Translations under genes and position numbers: made by a program
Assembly: GCA_947846985.1 (NCBI GenBank)
Contig: CANTUZ010000010.1
Location: 23,421,095-23,485,094, forward strand
Origin: Fratercula arctica
Taxonomy: Eukaryota; Chordata; Aves; Charadriiformes; Alcidae
Length of the DNA stretch: 64,000 nt
Reading direction: 5' to 3'
Notes under the pieces: model-generated
The model's database searches: none
The model's input: the letters and a program-made list of their open reading frames with translations, nothing else
What the model was told of the DNA's origin: nothing
Shown: one piece after another, positions 49,491 to 61,639 of the stretch
Layout: every line of letters starts with the position of its first letter
Position numbering within the stretch: the first letter of the stretch is position 1

Positions 49491-51821
49491 TTATAAATAT
49501 TTTAAAACAATTATGAATTGCAATTTAAAATAAGTAAATCCTCTATGAAAATCTGCCATTAGAAAGAAGAGGGGGAAGTAACAGCATTTCTTAAGTTACC
49601 TTTCTTCCACCTTGAAATGTTTTCAAATCATTTCATTAGAACAGCCACTGTTTCTTAAAACTGTATGCACCTACAAAAGCTGTTGCAGATGCTTAAAATC
49701 CAGTGACTTTTTCAACAGTGTATACAATCACACATACGAGGGTGAGGGTTACTGCTTGTGTCACAGCCAGTGAAATGAAATTGGCTTAAGATACTAAAAT
49801 ATCAACAAGGAGAGCAAGAGATAGCTGATGACTTCCAGAAGAAACAATGATCTACTCCCCAAAAATCTATGGAAAGTCATATCCGTCACAGTAATAGGTG
49901 CTGTAATGAAAAAATATAGTTAGCAGTTAAAGAGATTTTCAGGTAGAAAAGTAATTGACCAGATTTCACCCTGTAGCCTAATCCTACTATGTCCTGGATT
50001 ACTTGTTCATCTTAGCCTGGTGTCCTAAAGCTGCATCACCCCTCTGGACTACAAATCTGCTTCTAACAGAACACTGGTGCTCTCTGAATATGTGAAAAAA
50101 TAGTACCAATTAAATACTACAGCAATGTGACATTCACTCAGAGGTTCCTTTCCCCACGTGTGAGGCACACACAAAGCACAAATATACATCAATATACCTA
50201 AATACAAGGATTCCAGTGGTCTTAAACCATGACAGATTAACATACTCGACCCCTCAAAAAAAGCCCACTGTTAATATAAGTCAACTGGGATAATGCATAT
50301 TCCAGGAAAAAGGCTGTTGCTGTCCATCTATCCATGCAGGTTGCCCACCATGAAGAGCAAAACAGAATACCAAGTAGTGTAGAACCTCAGCAGCTAAATT
50401 TAGAGAGTAAAAACATCATCCGTTGCATACTGATTAGATAGAAACACTATCAAGGCAACAGATGAAAGAAACCTGCAGAAAGATGGATTTATAGGTGTGC
50501 ATTCAAAACTAAAATAGCACATTATCATAACAAATACATACGGCCATACATAAGAGTATTTTTCTTTATTTTAATGAGGAGTTACTACAGAATCCCACTC
50601 TAGATTTAGAGACTAAATCTGCTTTAGAATCTAATGCAGAAATTAGATGTGGTAAAGATGGGCCCTTCCAATTCAAGACTTCAAAGGGAAGTCTCAGCCT
50701 ACATTCTTAACATAAGAATACCGGAGAGACCTTCCTCTAGTTAAGAGTCAAGCCTGATAAAGCCTTGCTTTACTTTGTCACCTCCTTCTGCTACCCAGAA
50801 AATGACAGATACCCTCCTGCCAACTTTATCTTTGTGTGATAATTCCCTTGAGCAGAGAAATTTTTTCCATTATTTATTTCTGCCAATTTTAACTTATCTG
50901 ATGAAAAGTGAACACAGTAGGGCAGAAATTAGAACTGCAAATATACAAGTCTATTTATCACAGAGATTAAATGAATGTTCAAAGAAAGGTTTCAACGTCT
51001 CTTCTACCTTTATTAAAAAAAAAAAACAAAAACACCATAAACCAAACCAAAACCAACCAAAAAACCCCCAAGACCCACAACCAAAGCCATAATCAATACT
51101 TTGCCTTTCCTCATCAGAACTAGCAAATGCTATTCCCAGGCACATGAAGATTTAAGTGGTGTAAATTCCATATGGGCTTGCACATTCCCCCCTAACTCGC
51201 AAAGGGCACAGTCATTACTCTTCTCCATACAAATGGGCTACAATCTTCCCATTGGCAAGGCAGGGAGAGCAGCTGCAATACAACTTACATCTCTCCTGTG
51301 CTCCAAACTTCGGTGTTTTGAACTGCCTTGACTTACCCAACTATCATGAGTTAAATTTAACGTAGCACCTTCTACCAAGGACAGTAGGCACACAGCACAA
51401 TTCATCACCATGAGGAATAGAACAACTACGGTACTACCTGGTGTTCATCTACCATTTCAGCAACGGTTTCAACAAGTAAATGCAAATGAGGCGTATAACA
51501 TTACGTATACCTGTATAAAAAAAGCTAAAAATTATGTTTGCAAAGAATTAAACACCCTGCACGTTTTTCCAGCGTAGTCTGTTGAAGGAGAAAACCTTTC
51601 ATTCGCATACACAGCAGCCGGCGCAACACAGAATAAACCGACACCTGCTGTAACGGACGCGCACCGAGCAGCCTCCGCCCGCTCTCCCGCTACCACCATC
51701 CGGCTGCGTTGAACACGCCTCAGCCCACCCGCCGCCGCCACCCCCCGTCCCGTCCCGCTCGCTCCCGCCGCCGCGCTCCGCACCGCCACCTCCCGCGGCA
51801 GCGGGGCCCCGCCACACTCAC

Positions 51822-51910
51822 CCGGGGAGCGCCGGGCCCGCCGGCGGGACGCGGGGGGGAAGCAGCGCCGCCGCCCCGCACACACGTGCGCAGCCGCCGC
51901 TGCCCCGTCC
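51822..51910 (-). other. USP54: Putative noncoding exon 1 (5' UTR) of USP54
   Basis: On the minus strand the CpG island contains a near-perfect donor, CCCCGG then GTGAGT, with the last exonic base at 51822. The gene's first coding exon lies 26 kb downstream and has an acceptor just before its ATG, so a noncoding first exon in this island is expected. The 5' end is not visible. I placed it approximately, downstream of the GC box (51941-51950) and CRE (51959-51966). No ATG-initiated frame is evident in the exon. Transcript data would be needed for the true start site. Confidence 0.6.
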
Positions 51911-51958
51911 CGCAGCGCGGGAGCGGTAGCGGGAGCCAGGGCCCCGCCTCCGGCACTA

Positions 51959-51966
51959 TGACGTCA
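51959..51966. promoter_or_regulatory. CRE/ATF palindrome TGACGTCA
   Basis: This is a perfect 8-bp cAMP response element inside the CpG island, next to a GC box, upstream of the inferred USP54 exon 1. In TATA-less CpG promoters CREs typically sit within about 100 bases of the start site, which fits a start near 51.9 kb. Binding by CREB/ATF is inferred from the motif only. Confidence 0.6.
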
Positions 51967-52959
51967 CCGCTCCGGCCGCGCACCTGATCCCCGGGCAGGT
52001 CGGGCCTTAAAGGGGCAGCGGCGGGGCCACCACCGCCACGGGGAAGGTCGCCAGGCAGAGCGCGCGTAACGAAGGTGGCCACGCTCAGGCAACCCCCCGA
52101 GCCCAGGCTGGAAGCGGAGGACTGGGAGTGCTGACCGAGGCCTTTCGGCGCCTCCCCTCCACCTGCCGGGAGCGCGGGGTCACCCTTCCGCCGCCCTCTG
52201 CCCTCCTCCCCGGGAACGGTCATCGCGGGGATGCTGCCACAACGGGATGTCCCTCTCCACGCATCCAAACGGCAGCAGTTTTAAGCACCTGAAGGCCACC
52301 CAAAAAATGCAGTGCCAGCTGGCTCATCGGCAAAGGGAGGCTTGCCTGTTCTCAGCAGCACGTACAGAACCAGATACACAACAACAACAACTTTACTGTC
52401 AGATATTGTATTTCTGCCACAAGAAACCAACCAACTTAAGACGGCACAAAACTGATACTGTTGAGTTTGTACCATCAACACCTGGCAAATGAGACCCACT
52501 CAATGCAACTGGGACAAATCAAACCGTTATCGCTATCCTCTTCCCTAATCAAAACCAGATGTCCCCTTACCCTGCTCAGTGATCCTCTCCGCTAAGAAAA
52601 TGTGCTGGAGGACAAGAGACCTTTAAATCAGTATCACTTCCACTCAGCTGGGCAAATAGCATTAAATGTGGAAGAGAGAATAATTAAACGGAAGCTATGA
52701 ACACTAGAATTTCCTATTCAAGAAGCAAATTTGAACAGAAACAGGGTGATTCCTCTACTGTGTCATCCTTCTTATTTATATCTAATCCATACGGAAAACA
52801 TTGTATTGCAAATACCCAGCCATGAAAATGCATCAGCCTCACTTAAACCTCAAGGAGGTTGCTGGGAATTCTCAAGCTGCAGCCATGCAGCCACTTTTTT
52901 ATTTCTTTCACTACTGTTAGCATGAAGTCATCAGTCTTAATTACCACATCCTCCAACTT

Positions 52960-53065
52960 TCAGGGCAACTTCATGCAAATCAATTAATCTCTGCTCCAAT
53001 TCCTCATCTGTAAAACATCGACAAATGATACTTACTTTCCCAATTCTCATCTATACTTTCAGTGA
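52960..53065 (+). repeat. MIR-like SINE remnant
   Basis: The plus strand reads GGGCAACTTCATGCAAATCA, then TCCTCATCTGTAAAACATCG and a DATACTTAC-like end. This follows the MIR core order of GGGCAAGTCACTTAACCTCT, TTCCTCATCTGTAAAATGGG and TAATACCTAC. It is an ancient amniote SINE. Ends are approximate. Confidence 0.6.
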
Positions 53066-54590
53066 CAGTTCTTACTTTTAGGTATCAAAGATTAAATCAT
53101 CATAGAGGAAAGTGTCACTCGCTGTCCAAACTAATATCATAAAGGCTTTACTTAACCTTCAATAGATATTTCCGAACAATTATTTGATTCTACAGAAGTC
53201 CCCCCTTTTTATTTGTTTCTATCTATGGGTTCCACCATCAATTATACCAGCACTCATTAAAAACAGTGTTGGCCTTTGGAACTGCACCATTCCAAACAGA
53301 AGATGAGACACAGCATTCTGGTTTGCACACAGGAACAGGGTGAGTTATGCTTTAACACAATATATTACAGCCTCATACCCAAAATATTGCTTCTTGCTTT
53401 GGTAATAAGGAATATACTGTAAAAGATACATTTATTAAAATACCTGAATTGCAGTCAATTCTCCTTTTCCCCTATAGAGATTATTCTTTCATTTTTCCTG
53501 ACATTTTTAGCCATTCATATGTCTAAAAACATTTTCTTCATGTTTAGACCCTTGTTTTTTTCCTCCTCATTTTCTGAGTATTTGTAAGATCTGTGTTTCT
53601 GCTTTACTGAGGTTAGCTACCTCAGATTACTATAACAAATAATCAGGACTATCTTTCAGAAAATGGTGAATGTCATGTGGCATGCTTTCTAAAATAGTTT
53701 CACGTTCATACTAATCTCAAACTGTACATGGACAGGAGTTATATGACATTATTTTATGTAAGTGCTTTAAAAAAAAACCTCTGAGAGTCATCTGAATTAA
53801 ATTGATGTTGATGGCAAGCACCAATGCTGAACACTTTCAGAACTATGGGATCTCATTCTCTCAGGTCTCTAAGCTATTACTCAAACATTAAAAGATAAAG
53901 TTTCGTGTTTTTTCATCTTTTATTCTAAGCTGAGAAACAGTGTGAAACAATCAAAACAGTTATATCTACACTATAATTAAAAAAACCCACTTATTGTCAA
54001 AAGCCAGGTTGTCAGATCATTAGTGGTAGTTTCAACTCAGCATTTCATTTGCTAAAATTTGCAAACAAGCAGCAGGATTTCATTTTGAAGTATATTTAGA
54101 ATAGATTATCTTAATTATTTATAGTATTAAATGTGGAATTGAAATACACTCAAATAAACTTTTCCCTCAATAAAAATAATTTTAATAATTTTTAAATGTC
54201 ACATTAAAAAAAATAATCCCTCGGTTGATTGTAACCCATCCTGTTTGGTGCTCTTCTGATCACTGAGCTCCCAGCCTTACAGAGACGGCCATCCAACATC
54301 AGTTGGAGCCTGGAAGTTGTCTCTTCACAGCTGACAGATCGACTATTGTCTGTAGCATGTTTGCAGCGCTACTGCTTATCCAGACTATTGTGTTGCCTTC
54401 CTGTTGCCTCCCCCTCAAACCAACTGCTAAATTAAAACTACATATTTACACATAGTACCATCCAACATGTTGAATATTCAAGACAATTAAAATTACAGCT
54501 CCGTTCTGTTTTGCACTGTGAAAGCACAACAAAATAACTTCTAAACCTTATTTTATGTAAAGACCACTGGATTTTTTTCCAAACCTCAGT

Positions 54591-54645
54591 AGCCTAAATA
54601 AATTACGTGTCCTTTTAGCAGCCTAAATAAATTCAGTGTCCTTCA
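54591..54645. repeat. Two-copy tandem duplication, period 29
   Basis: AGCCTAAATAAATT...GTGTCCTT occurs at 54591-54616 and again at 54620-54645, with a few differences. It looks like a local slippage or duplication event. Confidence 0.75.
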
Positions 54646-57020
54646 AGAGCACTTAGCTACTAAGCTTCTAACATAGGACAAACTTCATTTACTTCAATTG
54701 CAAGGAGACAGTTCAAACTCCACTTTACAGTGAAAGTGGGTGTATCTGTCTCATAGTCCATGTTTAGGCACATAAAAAATCTTGCATTGAAATACTGCTG
54801 AAGGGTAAGAGAATAGTACAGTTTAGCATGGTGGTCTGTGCCCACGAAAGCAGAAAGGAGCAGAGAATTAGCAGTATCTAAAAAATTTACACAGGACTGA
54901 CTGACTTGTTATCCTTCATTTTTCACATCAGTCACCTATAGTATTTTCAAATAAAAATGATCTTACAATGACGATGAGCCACATCCAGTTTTGTAAGTGT
55001 ATCAGCACCCAGTGCTGTGTTAAGAATAGGCCTCCTCCACTTCCTTCAGAACTGAAACCTACTATTCAAACTTCAGACTTTTTGAGACATCACTAAATTG
55101 CAAGTTTGGATTTTAATTCTGCTAACAGAGTCTGCATAGCACCACACTTTAACTTATGCTTATAAATCAAGCTTCTATTTTGTATCCTTATGTAATTCAA
55201 CAAAGACAAATACTAGGTACTTTAAAAGGACATCCAACAGCCTAATCCAGCATTCCATGGTGATAGCCATCCTTCTTTACAGAATAAAGCAAAGCAAAAG
55301 TAAATTTGTTGGTCAAGAGTAAGTTAATTATTATCTTCATTAAGTCAAGCAGAGAAAGTGCAACCATAAGCAGTAAGACAGCTGGTCTGTGCTTCCTCAG
55401 TAGATTTTCAAGTGCAGCTAAGGTAGAAGTCCAGTTCCATGAAAAACTAAATTATTTAAGGCATCCACATTCCATCTCTTTAAGACAAAATAAAGCAATG
55501 AGTTTTCTGATCTACCTACGGCTTTCAAAAATAATAGGTAAGATAAAACATGAAATTATCCATTGACCAACAGCCCTCTGCTGCTGTAGATTTCATTGCT
55601 ACCCAGTCACGTAGGGGAAAAGCAGCTCTATTGCCTGAACCTGGAGGGCTGGCATAAACACAGTACTCGGCTCGGCAGCATCGCAGCACTCCTAAACCCC
55701 AGGCGTTCTCAACTACACCATTTGAATTGCACCAAATGCTGGTTTTGCCTCGTACACCCAGAAGCATCAATACCGCTTAGAGCCGGTTGATGAGGTTGCA
55801 ACATCTTGCAACTTCTATACTATGGTATGTCTTTATTATACATTCCTCCTACATACTAGTCTCATCCTTCCAATTCCAGTGGCACATGCTGCTGGCCTTC
55901 TTTCAGAGACTTAGCATTTTTGGCATATTTTTCAAAAATTATTTTATCACTGAGTATTCATCCGCAATAAACTGTGTTACTTTGCATTCCACTACAGTCC
56001 TCCTATTTATTCCAAATATCTATATCAAACTGCTAGATTCATACAGCTAGGTCTAAAATTTTCAGTTTAAAAGCAAGCATTTCTGGCTCCAATGGTTAAA
56101 AAGAATACCAGTGAAATATGACCAGAGCCTGAACAAGTACAAACTATGTTCTCCCACATGTATTTTTTTGGAAATTTGAAAGCTAATTATCAACATTTAA
56201 ATCATCAATGTCAGCAATAACTTCCCTTGCAGATAATATGAACATGACCATCCAGCTAGGAAAGCAAGGTACGTGATGAAGGAAAAGCATTAGAATTTAA
56301 AGAATTAGCCCAAATTCACTGTGGGATGGAGAAGCAAAATAGCAGGACAAGAGCAACCAGTAATCTAGCTGAAGAGAAGGGAGTTCAAATCAACCCCTCA
56401 TATCCAAACCAATAACAAGCACATATTTCAAATCACCCTGATCCTTTCTGTGATATGCAAAAAAACTCGACCGTTTAAAAGCTCCAGAATGTTTCCCTGC
56501 AGGATGTTGGACCCCTAAATTTTCCACATCAGACGTGTGCCCTGCATTTAAAAGCTGCTCACCACCTACTCTCCAGCTGTCAGAACTTCCAGGTTCTCTC
56601 ACATAAACATCTCAAAATGGCAAAGAAGTAATAAATAAGTAATTTAATTAAAAACAAAAAAAAGAAAGAAAGGAAAAAAGGGCGGCAAAAAATGTAAATT
56701 GGAAGCAGCTCACAGTAAATTATGAGAAAGAAGGAATACTGAAATGATGGAATTTCCTTCACATTTACTTAAACAAAAAGGCCCATTAACAAGTGCTTGA
56801 AGCTGTGACAAATTTCACTCTCAGGCACAGAATTCAGGTTTGGCTGGCTACGTCGTACATGGGCTGTTGGCTTTGCCTCATGCAATCACTTATTTCTCTT
56901 CGAGAAAATAGAAACTAGAACTGCTAAGCAAGGTAATTTCCAACTGCAATGATTAAAGATGTGTGTTCTAGGGTATAACAATGCAAATAAAGACTCAAAG
57001 TATGCTAATAACACATGTTA

Positions 57021-57042
57021 CAGCCTCAGGTAACTGAGGCTG
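57021..57042. other. Perfect 9-bp hairpin
   Basis: CAGCCTCAG and its exact complement CTGAGGCTG flank the loop GTAA. Flanking bases do not extend the stem to microRNA length. CTGAGGC is also a common MIR/SINE string, so it may derive from a decayed repeat. Confidence 0.5.
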
Positions 57043-57967
57043 CACTCATTTCACAGTGGAGAAATACACAATGGAAATTGGGAAAGATTTCATAAACAAA
57101 ACAATTTCCTACAGTACATTCCTTGTTTTATTATGATAATAATATGTTGAGTCCCCAAAGTGCCAGACTGACAATCAAAGCCATTATGAAAATGAAACAG
57201 AAATAGAAGTTGACTATTGACAGGCTTGTCAAGGGCATAAAGTAAGAAAAGCGAGCTGAAAATCTTGCATGATATACCTAGTACTTACATAGTGAGGTAC
57301 CAACAAAAACAAGATGAAGGCTACCAATTTAGAGACATTAGAAGCAGAAGGCCTGGCAATATGGAGACTGTCTGCATCATCATTTTGTCCAGTGGATACT
57401 GTCTCAGGGTAAACTGTCTCCATATATAAACTGATCATTTTTTTAATCAGTAACATTCCAAAAAGTCTATATGTACTGTTCATCAGCCTTAAAATTCAAA
57501 ATACAGCTAGAAAAAGAAAATGCCTTATGAGAAACAACAGTCAATTATCTCAGGAACTGGTCCTTTGCTCCTGGTCCAAGACCTAATCTGCATTGTTTTG
57601 CAACAATTTAAAATCACTTGTCTTGCCCTACCAGTCATGGCTGAGCCTCACATTTGACAGCTTCCTACCTTCTTCAAATAGCCTACTACATACACACACA
57701 AAATTATGCTTTCCAGTTGTATTTTGGGGTCTTGCACTCTGCCCCCTCTCCCCAGTTCAAATTATTTCAGTCTTTCCCATTAGGCCCCATTTTTGAGACC
57801 TCAAATCACTGGATTACTCTTCTCCCAGCCTTTGTTCAGCTGATCTGTATTTTCTTGGGTCATATGTCCTAATCAGATAACACTTCAACTGAGGACTTAC
57901 CCATAGATAAAAAAAAGATTGTTCTATATGTTTTACAGCCTATACTCATATTTTTATCCCTCTTACA

Positions 57968-58068
57968 TAATGTATATAATAATTATATAATATATATAAT
58001 GTACATATATAATACATACATTATATATATTTTTTTATATATATGTTATAAAACCATATAATGTTTGC
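57968..58068. repeat. AT-rich block with 12-bp palindromic arms
   Basis: About 100 bases of almost pure A+T. ATATATAATGTA (57992-58003) and TACATTATATAT (58017-58028) are exact inverted repeats around a 13-base spacer. This could extrude as a cruciform and is likely length-variable. Confidence 0.7.
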
Positions 58069-58289
58069 CCTTTTACAATGTCAGTAATTCTGGAGAATTG
58101 TCCCCTACTTACTTGTTCCCTATCCTGTATTTTTGTATTTCATGATTTCTGTTAAGCGTAGATCTTCAGTCTGTCCCTATTTATCTCCTAAGATTTTCTC
58201 AATTTCCTCAAAATAATTTTGTGCTCTTAAACTTGTGTCCTATGTATATATATTCCCTCCAAGTTTTGGGGGCATTTTTAGTGAATTAG

Positions 58290-58910
58290 TTTTGCAAGCA
58301 CACTCTCTACTCCATCATCAAGGTCATTAACGAAAAGACTGAAGCAAAGCAGAATGAGTACAGACCCAACAGACCGTGGTGGATCCACATTCAATACAAC
58401 CATTTCATTTTGACAGACAATCATTAATAACCACCCACTAGGCACAGTCATCCAGCCAGTCTTGCTCCTACTCTACAATAGTTTCTTTCAGGCCATGTTT
58501 CTTTACTTGTTTGTAAGATTATCACATGAAACAGTGCCAAAGAACTCACTAACATGAAAATATTAACATTCACACTTTTCTTGTAAATTCATAGGCCTTA
58601 TTGTCACATTACAGAAGAAAATTAAACTGGCATGACTATTTACTCTTCCTAAATTCATGGTGGCTGACTCACATTCTTCTTGTCTCCCAGAGGCTTTTAT
58701 AGTTTGTGCAAGAATTTGTTCAAAATGCGGAAGATGAGAGGAATGGTCTATAATCTCCTGTCTCCTTTTCCCCCATCTCTCCTTTTCATTTTCAGGTCTT
58801 CCAGCATCTCAAATAGCAGCTAGTGGTACTGAGATAGCTTTGGTCACTTTTTTTTTTCTTTAACATGTCAAAGGATGAATTTCATCAGGTCTGGCCTAAT
58901 AAATAACCTA
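58290..58910 (-). mobile_element. Ancient CR1/L3-like LINE fragment
   Basis: In the plus orientation the segment follows the antisense of a CR1-type reverse transcriptase: TCATCAAGGTCATTAACGAA, a broken ACCCAACAGACCGTGG region, AACCACCCACTAGGCACAGT, a CCAGCCAGTCTTGCTCC block, TCACATGAAACAGTGCCAAA, AAATTCATGGTGGCTGACTC and ATTTCATCAGGTCTGGCC. The sense element is therefore on the minus strand. It is far more diverged than the intron 6 copy and has many stops. The ends are uncertain and it may extend further right. Confidence 0.65.
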
Positions 58911-59082
58911 CCCAAGTGCTAAGAAGTATGCAAAACACTTCCTTCAGATTTGCCATCCATCTTGCACGTTCTCTGTGCTTTTTGTCTCCTTCTTGTGCTA
59001 ACTGCTGCTCGCTTATACTCCTCTTCTGCTAATGTTTTGAGGATATTTTCATAGCACTTAGTTCAAGTACATCTTACAAAAT

Positions 59083-59582
59083 TGTGCTGCCTATCAAAAC
59101 CCCCACATTAGAGAGCTATGGATATACTGGGGTGAAGGCTGCTCAGCGGGCAGCAGTGCTCCAGTAGTGCCTTCACCTCCCGGAAAGGTGAAGACAAGAC
59201 CCAGGGAGAAGGAAGGGGTACCTCTAAACGGTGCGGGCATTTCTACTTGAGCAGCGATACAGAGATCTGCAATAAGACGGTAATATGAACAGAACCGGAG
59301 CTCTGCAACCCAGACTTGCAATCACACCAGCTAGGGAAGACCAATTAGCAGATCGTTTGCAGCACGTTATCGTCGCTTCTGTGTCAGTTATGAAACCTGT
59401 CTCTGTACACCCAACCAGGCAGACAGAGCTGGGGTGGATGGGGGGGCTGCGTACTTTGTTCACATACTCATGCACGTACACTGAATAAAGGATTACAGAT
59501 AAAAAACGGGATTAAGCCCGACGCAGACGATCCTGCAGATACTCTGGCTCTCGCAGCGTATTTGCTCTGATGGCACAGTGCA
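59083..59582 (+). mobile_element. CpG-dense LTR-like segment
   Basis: About 19 CpG lie within roughly 500 bases in otherwise CpG-poor DNA, with a polyadenylation signal AATAAA (59484-59489) about 100 bases from the proposed right end. This is the usual U3-R-U5 arrangement. Proposed ends are TGTGCTG and CAGTGCA, with flanks AAAAT and CAAAT, a 4-of-5 match for a target duplication. No clear TATA box is seen, and no internal retroviral genes are attached. Alternatives are a CpG-rich enhancer or a terminal exon of an unknown gene. Boundaries are tentative. Confidence 0.4.
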
Positions 59583-61639
59583 CAAATCCAGCCACCCTCC
59601 TGCACATTCCTACATTGTTGTACCACTTCATTTAGAAACTTTAGTTACTTGCTGTCATTGCCCAAAATTAAACTACATAATAATAGACTCCTACTATAGT
59701 ACATGCATATGTGGCAGTTTAAGATGTAAATATTTGATTTCATTATTTCAAAATAGCAACAAAGAGCAGGAAGAAAAAAAGTTTAAAGACATCAGCAGCT
59801 CTAGTGCAGCTCTGCTGTTTTTTTGCCAGATAGCTAATACCTAAGTTTTCTTAAGTGTATTGGACGGTATTCACCATGCACCCAAGTTGTTTATTTCCTT
59901 TTCACAAGAATTATACAATGATTACACAAAACAGAAAACTGTTTGTTATCTTCTGTGTACACTAAGCATAATCATAGCCTTCAGCCCTTCCCTTTATTGA
60001 AGAATCTCATCATCTTGCCATTAAATACCAGAAACCAAAAGAAGTAGGATACTGTAATACAATTGTAGATTAATAAAAATGGATAGTTAGGATGCAAAAA
60101 TATCTTTAAAATTAATTAGTTCCCCATAGATTATCCAAAATTCATCTGACACATTGTATAATTTTATTACAATACTTTATAAATAGCAGAGCAAAATCTA
60201 ACAAGTTTAACATTTAACAAATAATGAAAATACTGCTTGTGTAAGTTAAGATGGTAAATTAATCCTTTGCTTTTGGGGAGTATCTGACTTTACCTAATTC
60301 ATAATAATACTCATGTTTTTGAAGAAAAAAAAAGTACCATTCCAGATATAACCTTCTTCGTCCACCACAGAAGGAGGCTAAAACACTGATTTATCGTGAC
60401 TTAACAAGATAGTGACCATCAGCTGAACTGCATTAACTGACTGATGCACTTCTAGTCCAACTACCCTGAGAAGCAAAACATGTTGTATAAACCACTAGTG
60501 AATTAACTATATACACTCAAGGGAAATCTTAGATAATATAGTAACAAAAGAAAATTTATGTTGCAACTGCTCAGTCACTAATTTACAGCTTACCAGGTTT
60601 TTCTTGATGAGGCAAAGTAATTTCCAAGGACAAATATTCAGGCTTCAGCTGGTGGGATTTGGGTTTTGTTTGTTTGCTTTTTGCTATAGGCACACTTTAA
60701 AAAAGATTTATGTTTTGGAAACTTGTAAGAATGATACAAATGTTACTGTTCTTTATTGATCCTCTTAGCAATATTGAGCACTAATACTAATCACTATCAG
60801 CATTTTACTGGCCAATTTGAAGTGGGCTGACATTCAGTATATTTTGAAAGAGACGTGAAAGAACTACTGTGTTTGTTTTTCTTTAACATGAAGTAGATTA
60901 ACTGCTATAGCTCCCATACCATAATCATTTAAACTCAGAGCTCAAGAACTAGTATGTTTAGGAAAATTAACATGGTATAAGAGGCGTATCTTGCAGACGT
61001 AATTTGCACTGCTCCTTCGTATGTCACAGCTATTTCCATCAATACAAAAAAATGATATTGATGCAGGCTCCTAATATTACCTTTGAACTTGGAAAGGACT
61101 AAGAGCTCTCTCATATCTAGCTCACTATCTGCTACATGATTAGCTTCTATGCTCTATTCACCACCACACTGGAATTCAATCCAAATACGTATTTAGTTTA
61201 ACAATTCTCTAACAGAATTTGAACGGTTAATACAGTCTGTATTCACAATGATTGTTTATGCTCCGTTTTAGCTGCAAGCTCAGTTGCATCCTGTCTATAC
61301 AGTCAGGACCCATAACAAGAAATAATTACTGCTGATTAATCTATGCGCAGAGAATGACTGAACTATGCAGGTGACCTTCTGAATTAAATCTAACGTCTCT
61401 CTCGTGTATAGATACGCAGACAAGTTACATTAGTAAAATCATCTGCTAACTTATAAGAATTAATTGTAATGTTGTTTCATTACACTACTTTGCATATCGT
61501 CGAAGAATTCCATCCCCCTCCTCCCTCCCCAGAAGTAGTTAACAGATTTTAGAACTATTTCTGTAAGAAGACAGACAGCGAAAGGTCTGGTTCCTCTTCT
61601 CGCTGAACTGGGGATGTGACAGAGCTGGAACAGCCAGAA

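Larger units (their letters stand above)
25677..51821 (-). other. USP54: USP54 intron 1 (about 26 kb)
   Basis: This is the long first intron between the CpG-island exon and the exon carrying the ATG. I see no conserved coding exon. It holds an AT-rich block near 29.73-29.80 kb, an A/C-rich run at about 29.21-29.27 kb, G-quadruplex-type tracts near 36.03, 46.87 and 49.48 kb, a G+C-rich patch with TATAAAAG at 42.6-42.85 kb, and a CpG-enriched patch at 46.39-46.60 kb. Further noncoding first exons, which mammalian USP54 has, could lie here but cannot be called from sequence. Confidence 0.7.
51620..52240. promoter_or_regulatory. USP54: CpG-island promoter of USP54
   Basis: About 600 bases of very high G+C with dense CpG stand out sharply from A+T-rich flanks. 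There is no TATA box at a sensible place. Visible sites are a GC box GCCCCGCCTC (51941-51950), a perfect CRE/ATF palindrome TGACGTCA (51959-51966), a palindromic E-box CACGTG (51883-51888) and an overlapping TGCGCA, as in NRF1-type sites (51887-51892). A splice donor on the minus strand lies inside. The high-G+C side extends about 270 bases beyond the CRE, so a divergent transcript to the right is possible, but no gene is visible there. Confidence 0.82.

Noticed and set aside
51532..51885. Minus-strand frame starting in the putative exon 1
   Set aside because: It begins with GTG, not ATG, and runs straight through the splice donor into the intron.
51720..52268. 182-codon minus-strand frame over the promoter
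   Set aside because: It is rich in Gly, Arg, Ala and Pro because it crosses a CpG island where stops are rare. It does not fit the exon 1 donor and matches no known protein.
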